64,000 bases of DNA from Nonomuraea sediminis. Lineage in GTDB: Bacteria > Actinomycetota > Actinomycetes > Streptosporangiales > Streptosporangiaceae. The stretch is taken from positions 186,001 to 250,000 of the forward strand of contig NZ_JAHDTI010000003.1 of NCBI RefSeq assembly GCF_018531495.1, given 5' to 3'. The translations under genes and the position numbers were made by a program. The stretch's first letter is position 1, and the number at the start of each line of letters is the position of its first letter. The notes below the pieces were generated by a model. That model had not been told where the DNA came from and made no database searches. It saw only the letters and a program-made list of their open reading frames with translations. Shown here in pieces: positions 43,205 to 51,413 of this stretch.

Positions 43205-44454
43205 AACCGGAGTTCCAGGCCAAGCTGGACTGGATGGACGCGTTCATCCGCGACGAGGTGGAGCCGCTCGACCTGGCCTTCCCCGGCCGCGCCTACCAGC
43301 GGCTGGACGACCGGCTCCGCAAGATCGTGGACCCGCTGAAGGAGCAGGTGAAGGCGCAGGGGCTGTGGGCCTGCCACCTCGGTCCCGAGCTGGGCGGCCA
43401 GGGATACGGGCAGCTCAGGCTGGCCCTGATGAACGAGCTGATCGGCCGTTCCACCTGGGGTCCGGTCGTCTTCGGCTGCCAGGCGCCCGACACCGGCAAC
43501 GCCGAGATCATCGCGATGTACGGCACGGCCGGCCAGAAGGAGCGTTATCTCAAGCCGCTGCTCGAGGGCGAGGTGTTCTCGGCCTATTCGATGACCGAGC
43601 CGCAGGGCGGATCCGATCCCCGAATGTTCCGGATGCGGGCCGCCAAGGACGGCGCGGAGTGGGTGCTCGACGGGGAGAAGTACTTCACCTCGAACGCCGC
43701 CAACGCCTCCTTCCTCATCGTGATGGCGGTCACCGACCCCGAGGCGCACCCGTACAAGCGGATGTCGATGTTCCTGGTCCCCGCCGACACCCCGGGCGTG
43801 GAGATCATCAGGAACATCGGCACGATGGGCGAACGGTCCGGCGGGCACGCCCACATCCGCTACAGCGGCGTCAGGGTGGGCTCCGACGCGCTGCTGGGCG
43901 AGGAGGGCGGGGCGTTCGCCGTGGCCCAGGCCAGGCTCGGCGGCGGCCGGGTCCACCACGCGATGCGTACCGTGGCCGCGGTCAAGAAGGCCTTCGACAT
44001 GATGTGCGAGCGGGCGCTGAGCCGGGAGACCCACGACGGGGTGCTGGCCGACAAGCAGCTCGTGCAGGCCGCGATCGCCGACTCCTACCTGCAGATCCAG
44101 CAGTTCAGGCTGCTCGTGCTGCACACGGCCTGGCTGATCGACCAGTCCTCGACCAGGGAGGCGCGCACGCAGATCGCGGCGTGCAAGGTGGCCGCCGCGC
44201 GGGTCTTCCACGACGTGGTCTACCGGGCCATGCACCTCCACGGGGCGCTGGGGGTGTCCAACGAGACGCCGCTGGGGCGGCTGTGGCAGGCCGCGCCGCT
44301 GATGGGGATCATGGACGGGCCGACCGAGGTGCACCAGGCGTCGATCGCCCGCCGGGTGCTCAAGGGCTACGAACCGGCGCCGGGACTCTGGCCTACGGAG
44401 TTCCTGCCTGACAAGATCGAAGCCGCCCGCACCAAATATGCCGATTTTGCCTGA
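43189..44454 (+). CDS. Acyl-CoA dehydrogenase (ACAD10/11-like)
   Basis: A 421-aa FAD-dependent dehydrogenase. The central beta domain has YSMTEPQGGSDPRMFRMRA, and EWVLDGEKYFTSNA provides the FAD/substrate contact. The C-terminal helical domain has HLHGALGVSNETPLGRLW and GPTEVHQASIARRVLKGY. The sequence groups with the bacterial counterpart of the ACAD10/11 dehydrogenase domain. It starts inside the end of the APH-like gene, so the two are co-translated and form the split equivalent of the fused animal enzyme. Substrates are probably 4-hydroxy or branched acyl-CoAs. Confidence 0.93.
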   Translation: MDFSVEPEFQAKLDWMDAFIRDEVEPLDLAFPGRAYQRLDDRLRKIVDPLKEQVKAQGLWACHLGPELGGQGYGQLRLALMNELIGRSTWGPVVFGCQAPDTGNAEIIAMYGTAGQKERYLKPLLEGEVFSAYSMTEPQGGSDPRMFRMRAAKDGAEWVLDGEKYFTSNAANASFLIVMAVTDPEAHPYKRMSMFLVPADTPGVEIIRNIGTMGERSGGHAHIRYSGVRVGSDALLGEEGGAFAVAQARLGGGRVHHAMRTVAAVKKAFDMMCERALSRETHDGVLADKQLVQAAIADSYLQIQQFRLLVLHTAWLIDQSSTREARTQIAACKVAAARVFHDVVYRAMHLHGALGVSNETPLGRLWQAAPLMGIMDGPTEVHQASIARRVLKGYEPAPGLWPTEFLPDKIEAARTKYADFA

Positions 44455-44483
44455 GACGATCACTTTTGATCCTCCGAGCTCTA

Positions 44484-44499
44484 CAATTGCGCGCAATTG
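44484..44499. promoter_or_regulatory. Perfect 16-bp palindrome CAATTGCGCGCAATTG
   Basis: It overlaps a TACAAT -10-like hexamer (44482-44487) and lies 25 bases before the start of the 83-aa gene. Related AATTGC elements occur before the next two genes (44780-44789 and 45693-45700). This is likely an operator for the DUF5753-type regulator encoded between them. Confidence 0.55.
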
Positions 44500-44524
44500 C
44501 TCTTGATCTCGGGGAAGGATCGTC

Positions 44525-44776
44525 ATGCGCATGCGGTTCCTCGGCTCCACCTCGGAGGCGGGCGCCTGCCCCACCCTCTACGAGACCGACCGCGGCACCA
44601 TCGTCGTCCAGGGGCTCACCGTCATCGATCCGGAGGCGCTCGCGGATCTGCGCGACGTGCTCGACGGGGAGTCCGCGGTGGAGGTTCCGCGCGAGTTGCT
44701 GACCGAGGTCGCCCGCCGGGTACTCCAGGCAAACGCTTTCCATATCACGGAATCGGCACCCGCAGCGACCGAATGA
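44525..44776 (+). CDS. Small protein upstream of a DUF5753 regulator
   Basis: An 83-aa acidic protein that starts MRMRFLGSTSEAG and contains CPTLYETDRGTIVVQG, then an acidic helix (DPEALADLRDVLDG) and VEVPRELL. I recall similar small proteins next to XRE/DUF5753 regulators in many actinobacteria, but their function is not established to my knowledge. Possible roles are an antagonist or partner of the regulator. A GGGGAAGGA ribosome site supports the start. It is separated from the regulator by about 60 bases that contain another AATTGC element. Confidence 0.75.
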   Translation: MRMRFLGSTSEAGACPTLYETDRGTIVVQGLTVIDPEALADLRDVLDGESAVEVPRELLTEVARRVLQANAFHITESAPAATE

Positions 44777-44779
44777 TCA

Positions 44780-44789
44780 CAATTGCGCG
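44780..44789. promoter_or_regulatory. CAATTGCGCG half-palindrome before the DUF5753 regulator gene
   Basis: This is identical to the first ten bases of the 16-bp palindrome at 44484-44499, and lies 46 bases before the regulator start. A TAGCCT hexamer at 44822-44827 ends eight bases before the GTG, so the transcript may be leaderless. Confidence 0.4.
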
Positions 44790-44835
44790 ACTGGGCCTGG
44801 CATGATCCGCACGCACGGGATTAGCCTCTTGCGGC

Positions 44836-45687
44836 GTGACGTCGTTCCAGCAGGCACGCATCGACCTGGGCAGCCAGCTGCGCCAGTTGCGTGAGGCCGC
44901 TCACCTGTCAGGCAAGGACCTGGCCGAGCGGCTGCGCTGGCAGGCCTCCAAGGTCTCGCGCCTGGAGAACGCCCGCCAGACGGCGACCGAGGACGACGTG
45001 GTCGTGTGGGCGCAAGCCGTACGGGCCGCTCCAGATACGACGGACGACCTGATCAGGCAGGCGATCTCGCTGCTTGAGCGGCACGACGACTGGAAGCAGC
45101 GCCACCGCAGCGGGCTGGCGGCCATCCAGGAGGACATCCGCGACCTCGAGGCTCGCACCAAGCTGTTCCGCGTGTTCGAGCCGGGCATCGTGGTCGGGCT
45201 GCTACAGACCTCCGAGTACGCCCGCTACATCTTCCAGAAGGTCAAGCGGCTCTACAGCGCGCCCGACCAGATCGACGCGGCGGTCCGGGTGCGGATGCAG
45301 CGCCAGGAGATCCTCTACGACCGGGGGCGGACGTTCCGCTTCGTGGTGCCGGAGTCCGCGCTGCGCACCCGGCTCACGCCGGTCGACGTGATGCGCGGGC
45401 AGCTCGACCGGCTGCTGGCCGTCAGCACGCTGCCGAACGTGGAGTTCGGCGTGATCCCCTACGACAACGAGCTGCCGTCCGCGCCGATCAACGGCTTCTG
45501 GATCTACAACGAGGCCATGATCGGCGTGGCCACCCTGACCAAGGACCTGGTGCTGCGGGACCCCGACGACATCGCCTTCTACGTGCGGGCCTTCGACGAC
45601 TTCTGCGAAGTCGCCGACTTCGGCCACGAGGGCAGAGCCCACATCATCCGCATTCTTCACGATTACGGGAAACAATCCTCACATTAA
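44836..45687 (+). CDS. XRE-family regulator with DUF5753 (Scr1-like)
   Basis: A 283-aa regulator. The N-terminal helix-turn-helix (LGSQLRQLREAAHLSGKDLAERLRW, residues 10-70, with KVSRLENAR as recognition helix) is followed by the DUF5753 domain. That domain has FEPGIVVGLLQTSEYAR, RMQRQEILYD, FRFVVPESALRTRL, LPNVEFGVIPYD and a C-terminal Asp/Phe-rich end. Such proteins in Streptomyces pair with DUF397 or small partner proteins and affect development and antibiotic production. No DUF397 gene is adjacent, but small unknown genes flank both sides. The GTG start has no clear Shine-Dalgarno. Confidence 0.9.
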   Translation: MTSFQQARIDLGSQLRQLREAAHLSGKDLAERLRWQASKVSRLENARQTATEDDVVVWAQAVRAAPDTTDDLIRQAISLLERHDDWKQRHRSGLAAIQEDIRDLEARTKLFRVFEPGIVVGLLQTSEYARYIFQKVKRLYSAPDQIDAAVRVRMQRQEILYDRGRTFRFVVPESALRTRLTPVDVMRGQLDRLLAVSTLPNVEFGVIPYDNELPSAPINGFWIYNEAMIGVATLTKDLVLRDPDDIAFYVRAFDDFCEVADFGHEGRAHIIRILHDYGKQSSH

Positions 45688-45692
45688 TCGCC

Positions 45693-45700
45693 GCAATTGC
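45693..45700. promoter_or_regulatory. GCAATTGC element before the 88-aa gene
   Basis: An 8-bp palindrome that is also present inside the 44484 site (44493-44500). A further GCAATT occurs at 45723-45728. TTGCCT (45701-45706) and CAATTC (45724-45729) with a 17-base spacer could be the promoter. Confidence 0.4.
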
Positions 45701-45756
45701 TTGCCTCCCGGCGCAAGATCGTGCAATTCTGTCGCGAGACGTTGCGGAGGTGACGC

Positions 45757-46023
45757 ATGATGTTGGATACCGCGCTCTGCCTCGAGCGGTTCGCGTGGTT
45801 CGCGGGGCGTCACGCAGACCTTTCGGTGCAAAGCCTCGCACTGGCCTGTGAGCCTGCCTACGTGGCGGTGCGCAACCGCTTCTCCAGCACGCTCACCGAG
45901 ACCGTGACCTGCTCCGAAGAGGGGGTCTTCGTCACGTCCTGGGGATACCGGCTCGGCAGCACCGACGACGTCGAGGGCGCCGCCGCCCGCCTCGCCTTCC
46001 TCCTGGCCGCCCTCCCAGCCTGA
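45757..46023 (+). CDS. Small protein downstream of the DUF5753 regulator
   Basis: An 88-aa protein I do not recognise. It has a GGAGG ribosome site before ATG-ATG. The composition is mixed: a Phe/Trp-containing N-terminus (ERFAWFAGRH), a middle beta-rich part (TVTCSEEGVFVTSWGYRLGS) and an alanine/leucine-rich C-terminal helix. There is no signal peptide. It has its own AATTGC-containing upstream region and probably shares regulation with its two neighbours. The following 190 bases before the LAL gene show no gene. Confidence 0.65.
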   Translation: MMLDTALCLERFAWFAGRHADLSVQSLALACEPAYVAVRNRFSSTLTETVTCSEEGVFVTSWGYRLGSTDDVEGAAARLAFLLAALPA

Positions 46024-46216
46024 CCCCCTGGGGTTCAGAACGTGCGGCGGTATTTCCGTTTTGCCCCTTGTCTCCAAGCAAGGGCCAGTCTGCACTGAAT
46101 TCGCCGTCGGCGTCGGCGAAATCCCCCTATCTTCGGGTGGCGAAAAAGGTTCGTATTGCGGTGAACCGTGGAGCCGAAGGGTACGTTTTGGGGGCGGGGG
46201 CCGGAACGGAGACGTT

Positions 46217-48787
46217 ATGGGGGATCACCCTCTCACCGGCAGAACTCGCGAAGTCGCCGCACTCCAGCACGCCGTCGCGCTGGCGGCGCACGGCGCCACG
46301 GTGTTCGTGGATGTGCGGGGCGAACCGGGCATCGGCAAGACGAGCCTGCTGGACGAACTGGTCAGGATCGCGGCACGTCACGGGTTCGCCGTCCGGGCGG
46401 GCCGCGGGCAGGAAGTGGCGCGGCAGCGGCCGTTCGGGCCGTTCGCCGGGATGCCGTCGCTGCTGCCGACCGCGCTCATGGTGGAGCGCTACCGGCTGCA
46501 CCGGGCGTTCGCGGCCGAGCTCGAGCGGGCCGCGGGCGAGCGCGGGCTGCTGCTGATCCTGGACGACCTGCACTGGGCCGACAGCGCCTCGTACGAGCTG
46601 CTCAGCCACCTGCTGCGCCACCCGCCCGAGGCGCCGCTCGTGATCGCCGCGGCCTACCGGCCGAGGCAGGCGCCCGCGTTGCTGCACGCGGCCCTGCAGA
46701 AGAGCCACGCCCGGCACATCAGGCTGGACGTCGGCCCGCTGAGCCGCGAGGCCGTGGCCGAGCTCGTCGGCGAGCGGGAGGCAGAACGCCGCCACGCCGA
46801 GAGCGGCGGGAACCCGTTCCATCTGTGGGCCGGGGTCCCGATGCAGGAGTTCGCGCAGCTCGACCGGCCGGCCGCGACCGTCGCGGCGGCGATCGCCGTG
46901 GGCGGTGACGGGCTGGATCCGCGCCAGGTCGCCCACCTGGCCGGGCTGCCGATCGAGGACACGCTGGCCGCGCTGGACACGCTGGCCGCCCGCGACCTGA
47001 TCGGGCACGATCTCGCCTTCCGCCACCCGCTGCTGCGCCAGGCCGCCTACCGGCACGCCGATCCCGACTGGCTGGCGGGAGCGCACGCGCGGGCGGCCGA
47101 GTGGCTGCGCTCGCGCGGCGCGCCCGCGACCGAGCTGGCACACCATGTGGAACGCTCCGCGCGGCCGGGCGACGCGCGGGCCGCGGCGACGCTCATAGAG
47201 GCGGCCCAGCTGGCGCTGGCCGGCGCTCCGGCGAGCGCCACGCACTGGCTGGGGGCGGCGCTCAGGCTCATCCCCGACGGGGACGCCGATCCCGCGCTGC
47301 TGCACACGCTGGCCAGGGCCCTGCACGTGCAGGGCAGGATCGGGGAGAGCAGGCGGCTGCTGCGGCGGCTGGTTCCCGCGATGCCGTGGGGCGGCGAGCG
47401 CGGCTCGACCGTGTTCCTGTGCGTGACGCTGGACCAGATCGCCGGTGATCGCGGCGCCGCGACCGCGCTGCTGGAGTCCGAGCTGGCCGCGCCGCCCGAG
47501 CAGGAGGCGTACCTGGCCCGGGTGCGGCTGAACCTGGCGATGATCCACGCCGACTCCGGCGAAGCGGAACGGGCCGGCGCCTGGGCGGGGCTCGTCATCG
47601 GGTCGGGGCAGCGGCTGTACGAGGCGGGCGCGCACGCGGTGCTCGCGGTGGTCGCGGCCGAGCGGGCCTTCAGCGACGCGGTCTGGCACGCGCGCCACGC
47701 CACGGCGCTGGTGGACGGCCTGCTGGACGGCGAGCTGGCGGGAGCGCTCGAGGTGGCGATGTGGGCCGCGGAGGCCGCGCACGTGACCGAGTGCTTCCCC
47801 GACGCCATCAGGCATCTGACCAGGGCACTGCCGCTGGCCAGGTCGACGGGGCAGAACGTGTTCGCGCACGCCTTCCTGCTGCAGCTGGCCGGGTCCCAGT
47901 TCTGGACGGGCAGGCTGACCGAGGCCTGGCAGAGCGCGGTCGACGCGCTGGAGATCGCCGAGCTGCTGCAGAGCCCGGAGATGGTGTGCGTGACGCTGGC
48001 CAGGCAGTGCCAGATCGCGCTGGACCTGGGCGAGGTCGAGCTCGCCGTACGGCTGGGCGAGCGGGCGTGCGCGGAGGATCGGCATCGGCGGGCCATGTGC
48101 GCGGGGCTGCTGGCGATGGCACGGCTGGCGGCGGGCGACGCGGAGGGCGCGCTGCGCGATCTGCGGGCGGCGCTGCCCGGGATGGCGACGGCGCGGCTGC
48201 CGCACTGGTACGACGTGCTCGTCCAGGCCGAGCTGCGGCTCGGGCGGGTGGCGCAGGCCCGGCTGTGGGCCGATGAGGCGGCCGCGCTGAGCGTGCCTGC
48301 GGCCTACGGCTACGCGCGGCTGGCGGCGGCCAGGGTGCACGCGGCCGCGGGCGACCCGCGGCTCGCGGCGGCCGCGGCGGGCGAGGCGGCGACCAGGTTC
48401 GCGGAGACGGGAGTGCCGATGGTGGAGGCGCAGGCACGGCTGGTCGCCGGGAGCGCGCTGGCCGACCTGGGCGAGAGCACGGCGGCGCACCACGAGCTGA
48501 GCCGGGCGCGCGACCTGTTCACCGCCTGCGGCAGCCCCCACTGGCGCGACCAGGCCCGCGGCGAGTTGCGCCGGCTCGGCGCGCGGCGGCCCCGGCGGGC
48601 GACCGGCGAGGCGCTCACCGAACGCGAACGCGACATCGCGGTGCTCCTGCGGCAGGGGCTCAGCAACCGGCAGATCGCGGCCCGGCTGCGGGTGAGCACC
48701 CGGACCGTGGAGACGCATCTCGGCCGGATCTATCGCAAGCTGGGCGTGGCCAACCGGGCCGGGCTCGTCTCCAGGCTGGCCGGGTGA
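46217..48787 (+). CDS. LAL-family LuxR regulator (first of tandem pair)
   Basis: An 856-aa large ATP-binding LuxR regulator. The N-terminal AAA/ATPase has P-loop GEPGIGKTS and Walker B LLLILDDLHWAD. A long helical repeat region (TPR-like, residues 330-780) follows. The C-terminal LuxR helix-turn-helix has LTERERDIAVLLRQGLSNRQ and RTVETHLGRIYRKLGVANR. I chose the ATG with GGAG five bases upstream (MGDHPLTGRTREV); the frame is open further upstream but without a domain. LAL proteins usually activate polyketide or sugar-utilisation genes on binding ligand plus ATP. The target here is not obvious. Confidence 0.92.
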   Translation: MGDHPLTGRTREVAALQHAVALAAHGATVFVDVRGEPGIGKTSLLDELVRIAARHGFAVRAGRGQEVARQRPFGPFAGMPSLLPTALMVERYRLHRAFAAELERAAGERGLLLILDDLHWADSASYELLSHLLRHPPEAPLVIAAAYRPRQAPALLHAALQKSHARHIRLDVGPLSREAVAELVGEREAERRHAESGGNPFHLWAGVPMQEFAQLDRPAATVAAAIAVGGDGLDPRQVAHLAGLPIEDTLAALDTLAARDLIGHDLAFRHPLLRQAAYRHADPDWLAGAHARAAEWLRSRGAPATELAHHVERSARPGDARAAATLIEAAQLALAGAPASATHWLGAALRLIPDGDADPALLHTLARALHVQGRIGESRRLLRRLVPAMPWGGERGSTVFLCVTLDQIAGDRGAATALLESELAAPPEQEAYLARVRLNLAMIHADSGEAERAGAWAGLVIGSGQRLYEAGAHAVLAVVAAERAFSDAVWHARHATALVDGLLDGELAGALEVAMWAAEAAHVTECFPDAIRHLTRALPLARSTGQNVFAHAFLLQLAGSQFWTGRLTEAWQSAVDALEIAELLQSPEMVCVTLARQCQIALDLGEVELAVRLGERACAEDRHRRAMCAGLLAMARLAAGDAEGALRDLRAALPGMATARLPHWYDVLVQAELRLGRVAQARLWADEAAALSVPAAYGYARLAAARVHAAAGDPRLAAAAAGEAATRFAETGVPMVEAQARLVAGSALADLGESTAAHHELSRARDLFTACGSPHWRDQARGELRRLGARRPRRATGEALTERERDIAVLLRQGLSNRQIAARLRVSTRTVETHLGRIYRKLGVANRAGLVSRLAG

Positions 48788-48793
48788 GGCGCG

Positions 48794-51355
48794 ATGCTGA
48801 TCGGACGCGAGCGGCAGCTCGCCTACGTGCGGCGTGCCCGGGTGGCGGTACTGGCGGGCGAGCCGGGGATCGGCAAGACGACGCTGCTGCGGGCGGCGTG
48901 CGAGCAGGCCGTGTGCGACGGATACACGGTCTTCCGCGGCGGCGGGTGCGCGGCCGAGCGGGGCGTGCCGTACGGGGTGTTCCTCGACGCGCTGCCCCAG
49001 GGGCGGCGCACCCCGTTGGACGCCGGGCGGCGGACGGGCATCGAGGAGGCGGCGGCCTGGCTGCGCCAGGTCCTGGCGGGGCGGACGCTGCTCGCCCTCG
49101 ACGACCTGCACCTGGCCGACGATCCGTCCCTCGCGCTGCTCGACGACTTGTCGCGCGACCCGCCCTGCCGGCTCCTGCTGGTCCACCGCGACGGGGCGCT
49201 CCCCGGCGAGCGCCTGGACCTGGAGCCGCTGACCGTCGCCGACGCGCTCACCATGGGCTGCGACGCCGCGGCCCACGCGCGAGCTCTCGGCGTGCCCCTC
49301 TACCTGCGCATCCTCCACGACGGCGGCGACGCGCGCGCGGCCGTCGAGCCCGAACTGGCCACCCTGTCCCCTGTCGAACTGCGCGTCCTGCATGCGGCCG
49401 CGGTCGCCGGCGACCGTTTCGACGCCCCGTTGCTCGCCGAGATCGCCGACGTCCCCCTGCCCGCGACCCGCGCCGCCCTCACGACCCTCCTCCACGAGTC
49501 CCTGGTACGGCCGGCCCCCCGCGACCCGGCGTCCGGCGAGGAGGTGCTGGTTCACCGGCATCCCCTGGTGCGGGAAGCCCTGTACGACAGGTGCGGACCC
49601 GGGTGGCGGTTCGGCGCGCACGTGCGGGCGCTCGCCGTACTGGAAGAGCGGGGCGCGCCCGCGCACGTGCTGGCCCCGCACGTCGAGCGGACCGCCGCCG
49701 CGGGTGACATCCGGGCGGCCGCCATCCTGACCGAGGCCGCCGCCGACGCCGACCCCGCGCCGGCGGTGCGCCTGCTGGAGGCGGCCATCCGCATCGCGCC
49801 CGACCCCGCACGCGAGGTACGGCTGGCCGCGGGCCTGGCCGCCACCGGGCGCCTCCGTGAGGCCCGCGACCGCCTGCACCGCACGATCGGCGTCCTCCCC
49901 CCTGGCCCGCTGCGTGCCGAGGCCGTCGAAGGCTGCGCCATGGTGGAACGTCTCCTCGGCCGCCACGCCGAAGCCCTCGCCCTCCTGGCGGCGGAACCCG
50001 ATCCCACCCTCCCCCTGCGCGTCGAGGCGGCCGTCGCCCACCTCATGGGCGACCTCCCCTGCACCCCCTGGCCCCTGGACGACGCCGCCCTCGCAGCGGC
50101 CCGCTCCCAGCCGGACCCCGGCCTGCTGGCCTCGGCCCTGGCCCTGCGCGCCCTGGACGACGCCGCCCACGCCACCATCACCTCCACCACCCTCGCCCAC
50201 GCCGTGGAAGCCGCCGCCCTCCTCACCAGGGAGGGAGCCGGTTCCACGCGGGTGGGGGCGTGGTTATGGACCGGGGTCGCGGCGCTGGTGCTCGGACGGA
50301 TGGACGACGCCGACGAGCTGCTACGACGCGCGGGAGAGCTCGCGCGGCGCACGGGGCAGCGGCACCTGGTCAGCCACATCCGGTACTTCGCCGGGCTGGC
50401 GGGGCTGCGGCTCGGACAGATGGAGGAGGCCGCGAGCGCGTTCGCCGAGGCGCTGGAGGCCGCGAGGGAGACAGGGAGCCCGGATCTGGTGTGCATCGCG
50501 CTGGCCGGGCGGGCGCAGGCGCTCGCCTGGAAGGGCGAGGCGGCGGCCGCCGCGGCCCTGGCGGAAGAGGCGGTCGAAGCGGCCAGGGGGCGCCGCAGCC
50601 TGCCCGCGTCGCTGGCCATCGGCATGGTCGCGCTGACCAGGCGGCTCATGGGCGACCCCGCGGGCTGCGCCGACCTCCTGATGGCCTGGGGAGGCGGTCC
50701 GGAACTGCCCGGCTTCTGCATGCTGCACCGGGTGGACTGGCTCACCGTACTGGCGGAAGCCCAGGCCGCGGCCGCCCGGTCAGGCGCCGCGGATACCGCC
50801 GGCGTACTGGGGCGGGCTGCTCAGGCCGAGACGGCGGCCGGGCAGGCGGTGCAGCTGGCCAGGCGGTCAGGGGTGGGGAGGCAGGTGGATCTGGCGGAGT
50901 TCGCCAGGGCCTGCGCGTTGAAGGGGGCGGCGCCGTGGTGGGCCGCCAGGGTCGCGGTGGAGGCGGCCGAGTCCTTCGAGCGGCGCGGGGACGTGCCGTA
51001 TGCCGCGTGGGCGCGGATCCTGGCTGGGTCGGCGCTGGCCGACGCCGGCGAGGCGGGGACGGCGCGCAGGGAGCTGGAGTACGGCAGGGCCCTGGCCGCC
51101 GCGAGCGGCGCCAGGACGCTCATCGAGGCGGCGGCCAGGGAACTGCGCAGGACGGGCACGGCCGTGCCGCTCGACCCGAGAGAACTCCAGATCACCCACC
51201 TGGTCAGAGCCGGACTGACCAACAAGCAGATCGCCCACCGCCTCTACCTCAGCCCCCGCACCATCGAGGCGGCCCTGACCCGGATCTTCGCCAAGCTCGG
51301 CGTCTCCTCCCGGGCAGGCGTGGCGGCCGCCCTCACCACGCAACGCTCAGCCTGA
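48794..51355 (+). CDS. LAL-family LuxR regulator (second of tandem pair)
   Basis: An 853-aa paralogue of the preceding regulator, starting six bases after its stop. The ATPase domain begins almost at the N-terminus (MLIGRERQLAYVRRARV), with P-loop GEPGIGKTT and Walker B LLALDDLHLADD. The repeat region is Ala-rich. The C-terminal helix-turn-helix is LDPRELQITHLVRAGLTNKQ then RTIEAALTRIFAKLGVSSR; the usual VETHL is IEAAL, so its DNA recognition probably differs from the first copy. Its N-terminus is about 20 residues shorter than in the neighbour. The gene ends at a strong bidirectional hairpin. Confidence 0.9.
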   Translation: MLIGRERQLAYVRRARVAVLAGEPGIGKTTLLRAACEQAVCDGYTVFRGGGCAAERGVPYGVFLDALPQGRRTPLDAGRRTGIEEAAAWLRQVLAGRTLLALDDLHLADDPSLALLDDLSRDPPCRLLLVHRDGALPGERLDLEPLTVADALTMGCDAAAHARALGVPLYLRILHDGGDARAAVEPELATLSPVELRVLHAAAVAGDRFDAPLLAEIADVPLPATRAALTTLLHESLVRPAPRDPASGEEVLVHRHPLVREALYDRCGPGWRFGAHVRALAVLEERGAPAHVLAPHVERTAAAGDIRAAAILTEAAADADPAPAVRLLEAAIRIAPDPAREVRLAAGLAATGRLREARDRLHRTIGVLPPGPLRAEAVEGCAMVERLLGRHAEALALLAAEPDPTLPLRVEAAVAHLMGDLPCTPWPLDDAALAAARSQPDPGLLASALALRALDDAAHATITSTTLAHAVEAAALLTREGAGSTRVGAWLWTGVAALVLGRMDDADELLRRAGELARRTGQRHLVSHIRYFAGLAGLRLGQMEEAASAFAEALEAARETGSPDLVCIALAGRAQALAWKGEAAAAAALAEEAVEAARGRRSLPASLAIGMVALTRRLMGDPAGCADLLMAWGGGPELPGFCMLHRVDWLTVLAEAQAAAARSGAADTAGVLGRAAQAETAAGQAVQLARRSGVGRQVDLAEFARACALKGAAPWWAARVAVEAAESFERRGDVPYAAWARILAGSALADAGEAGTARRELEYGRALAAASGARTLIEAAARELRRTGTAVPLDPRELQITHLVRAGLTNKQIAHRLYLSPRTIEAALTRIFAKLGVSSRAGVAAALTTQRSA

Positions 51356-51376
51356 CCACTCGACGTGGCTCCGTGT

Positions 51377-51405
51377 CCGCGAGTCCCTCGACGAGGGACT
51401 CGCGG
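51377..51405. terminator. Bidirectional terminator hairpin
   Basis: CCGCGAGTCCCT and AGGGACTCGCGG form a perfect 12-bp stem with a 5-base loop between the second LAL gene (plus) and the ABC substrate-binding gene (minus). Confidence 0.75.
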
Positions 51406-51413
51406 GCGATCGG

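Noticed and set aside
44836..46023. Type II toxin-antitoxin module
   Set aside because: The small proteins show no toxin fold signature, and the DUF5753 regulator family is better known from developmental control; kept only as a regulatory unit.
46127..50200. Open frame of 1357 codons on the minus strand across both LAL genes
   Set aside because: It is a GC-bias shadow: the translation is Arg/Gly/Pro/Gln-rich without any domain, while the plus strand encodes two complete LuxR proteins.
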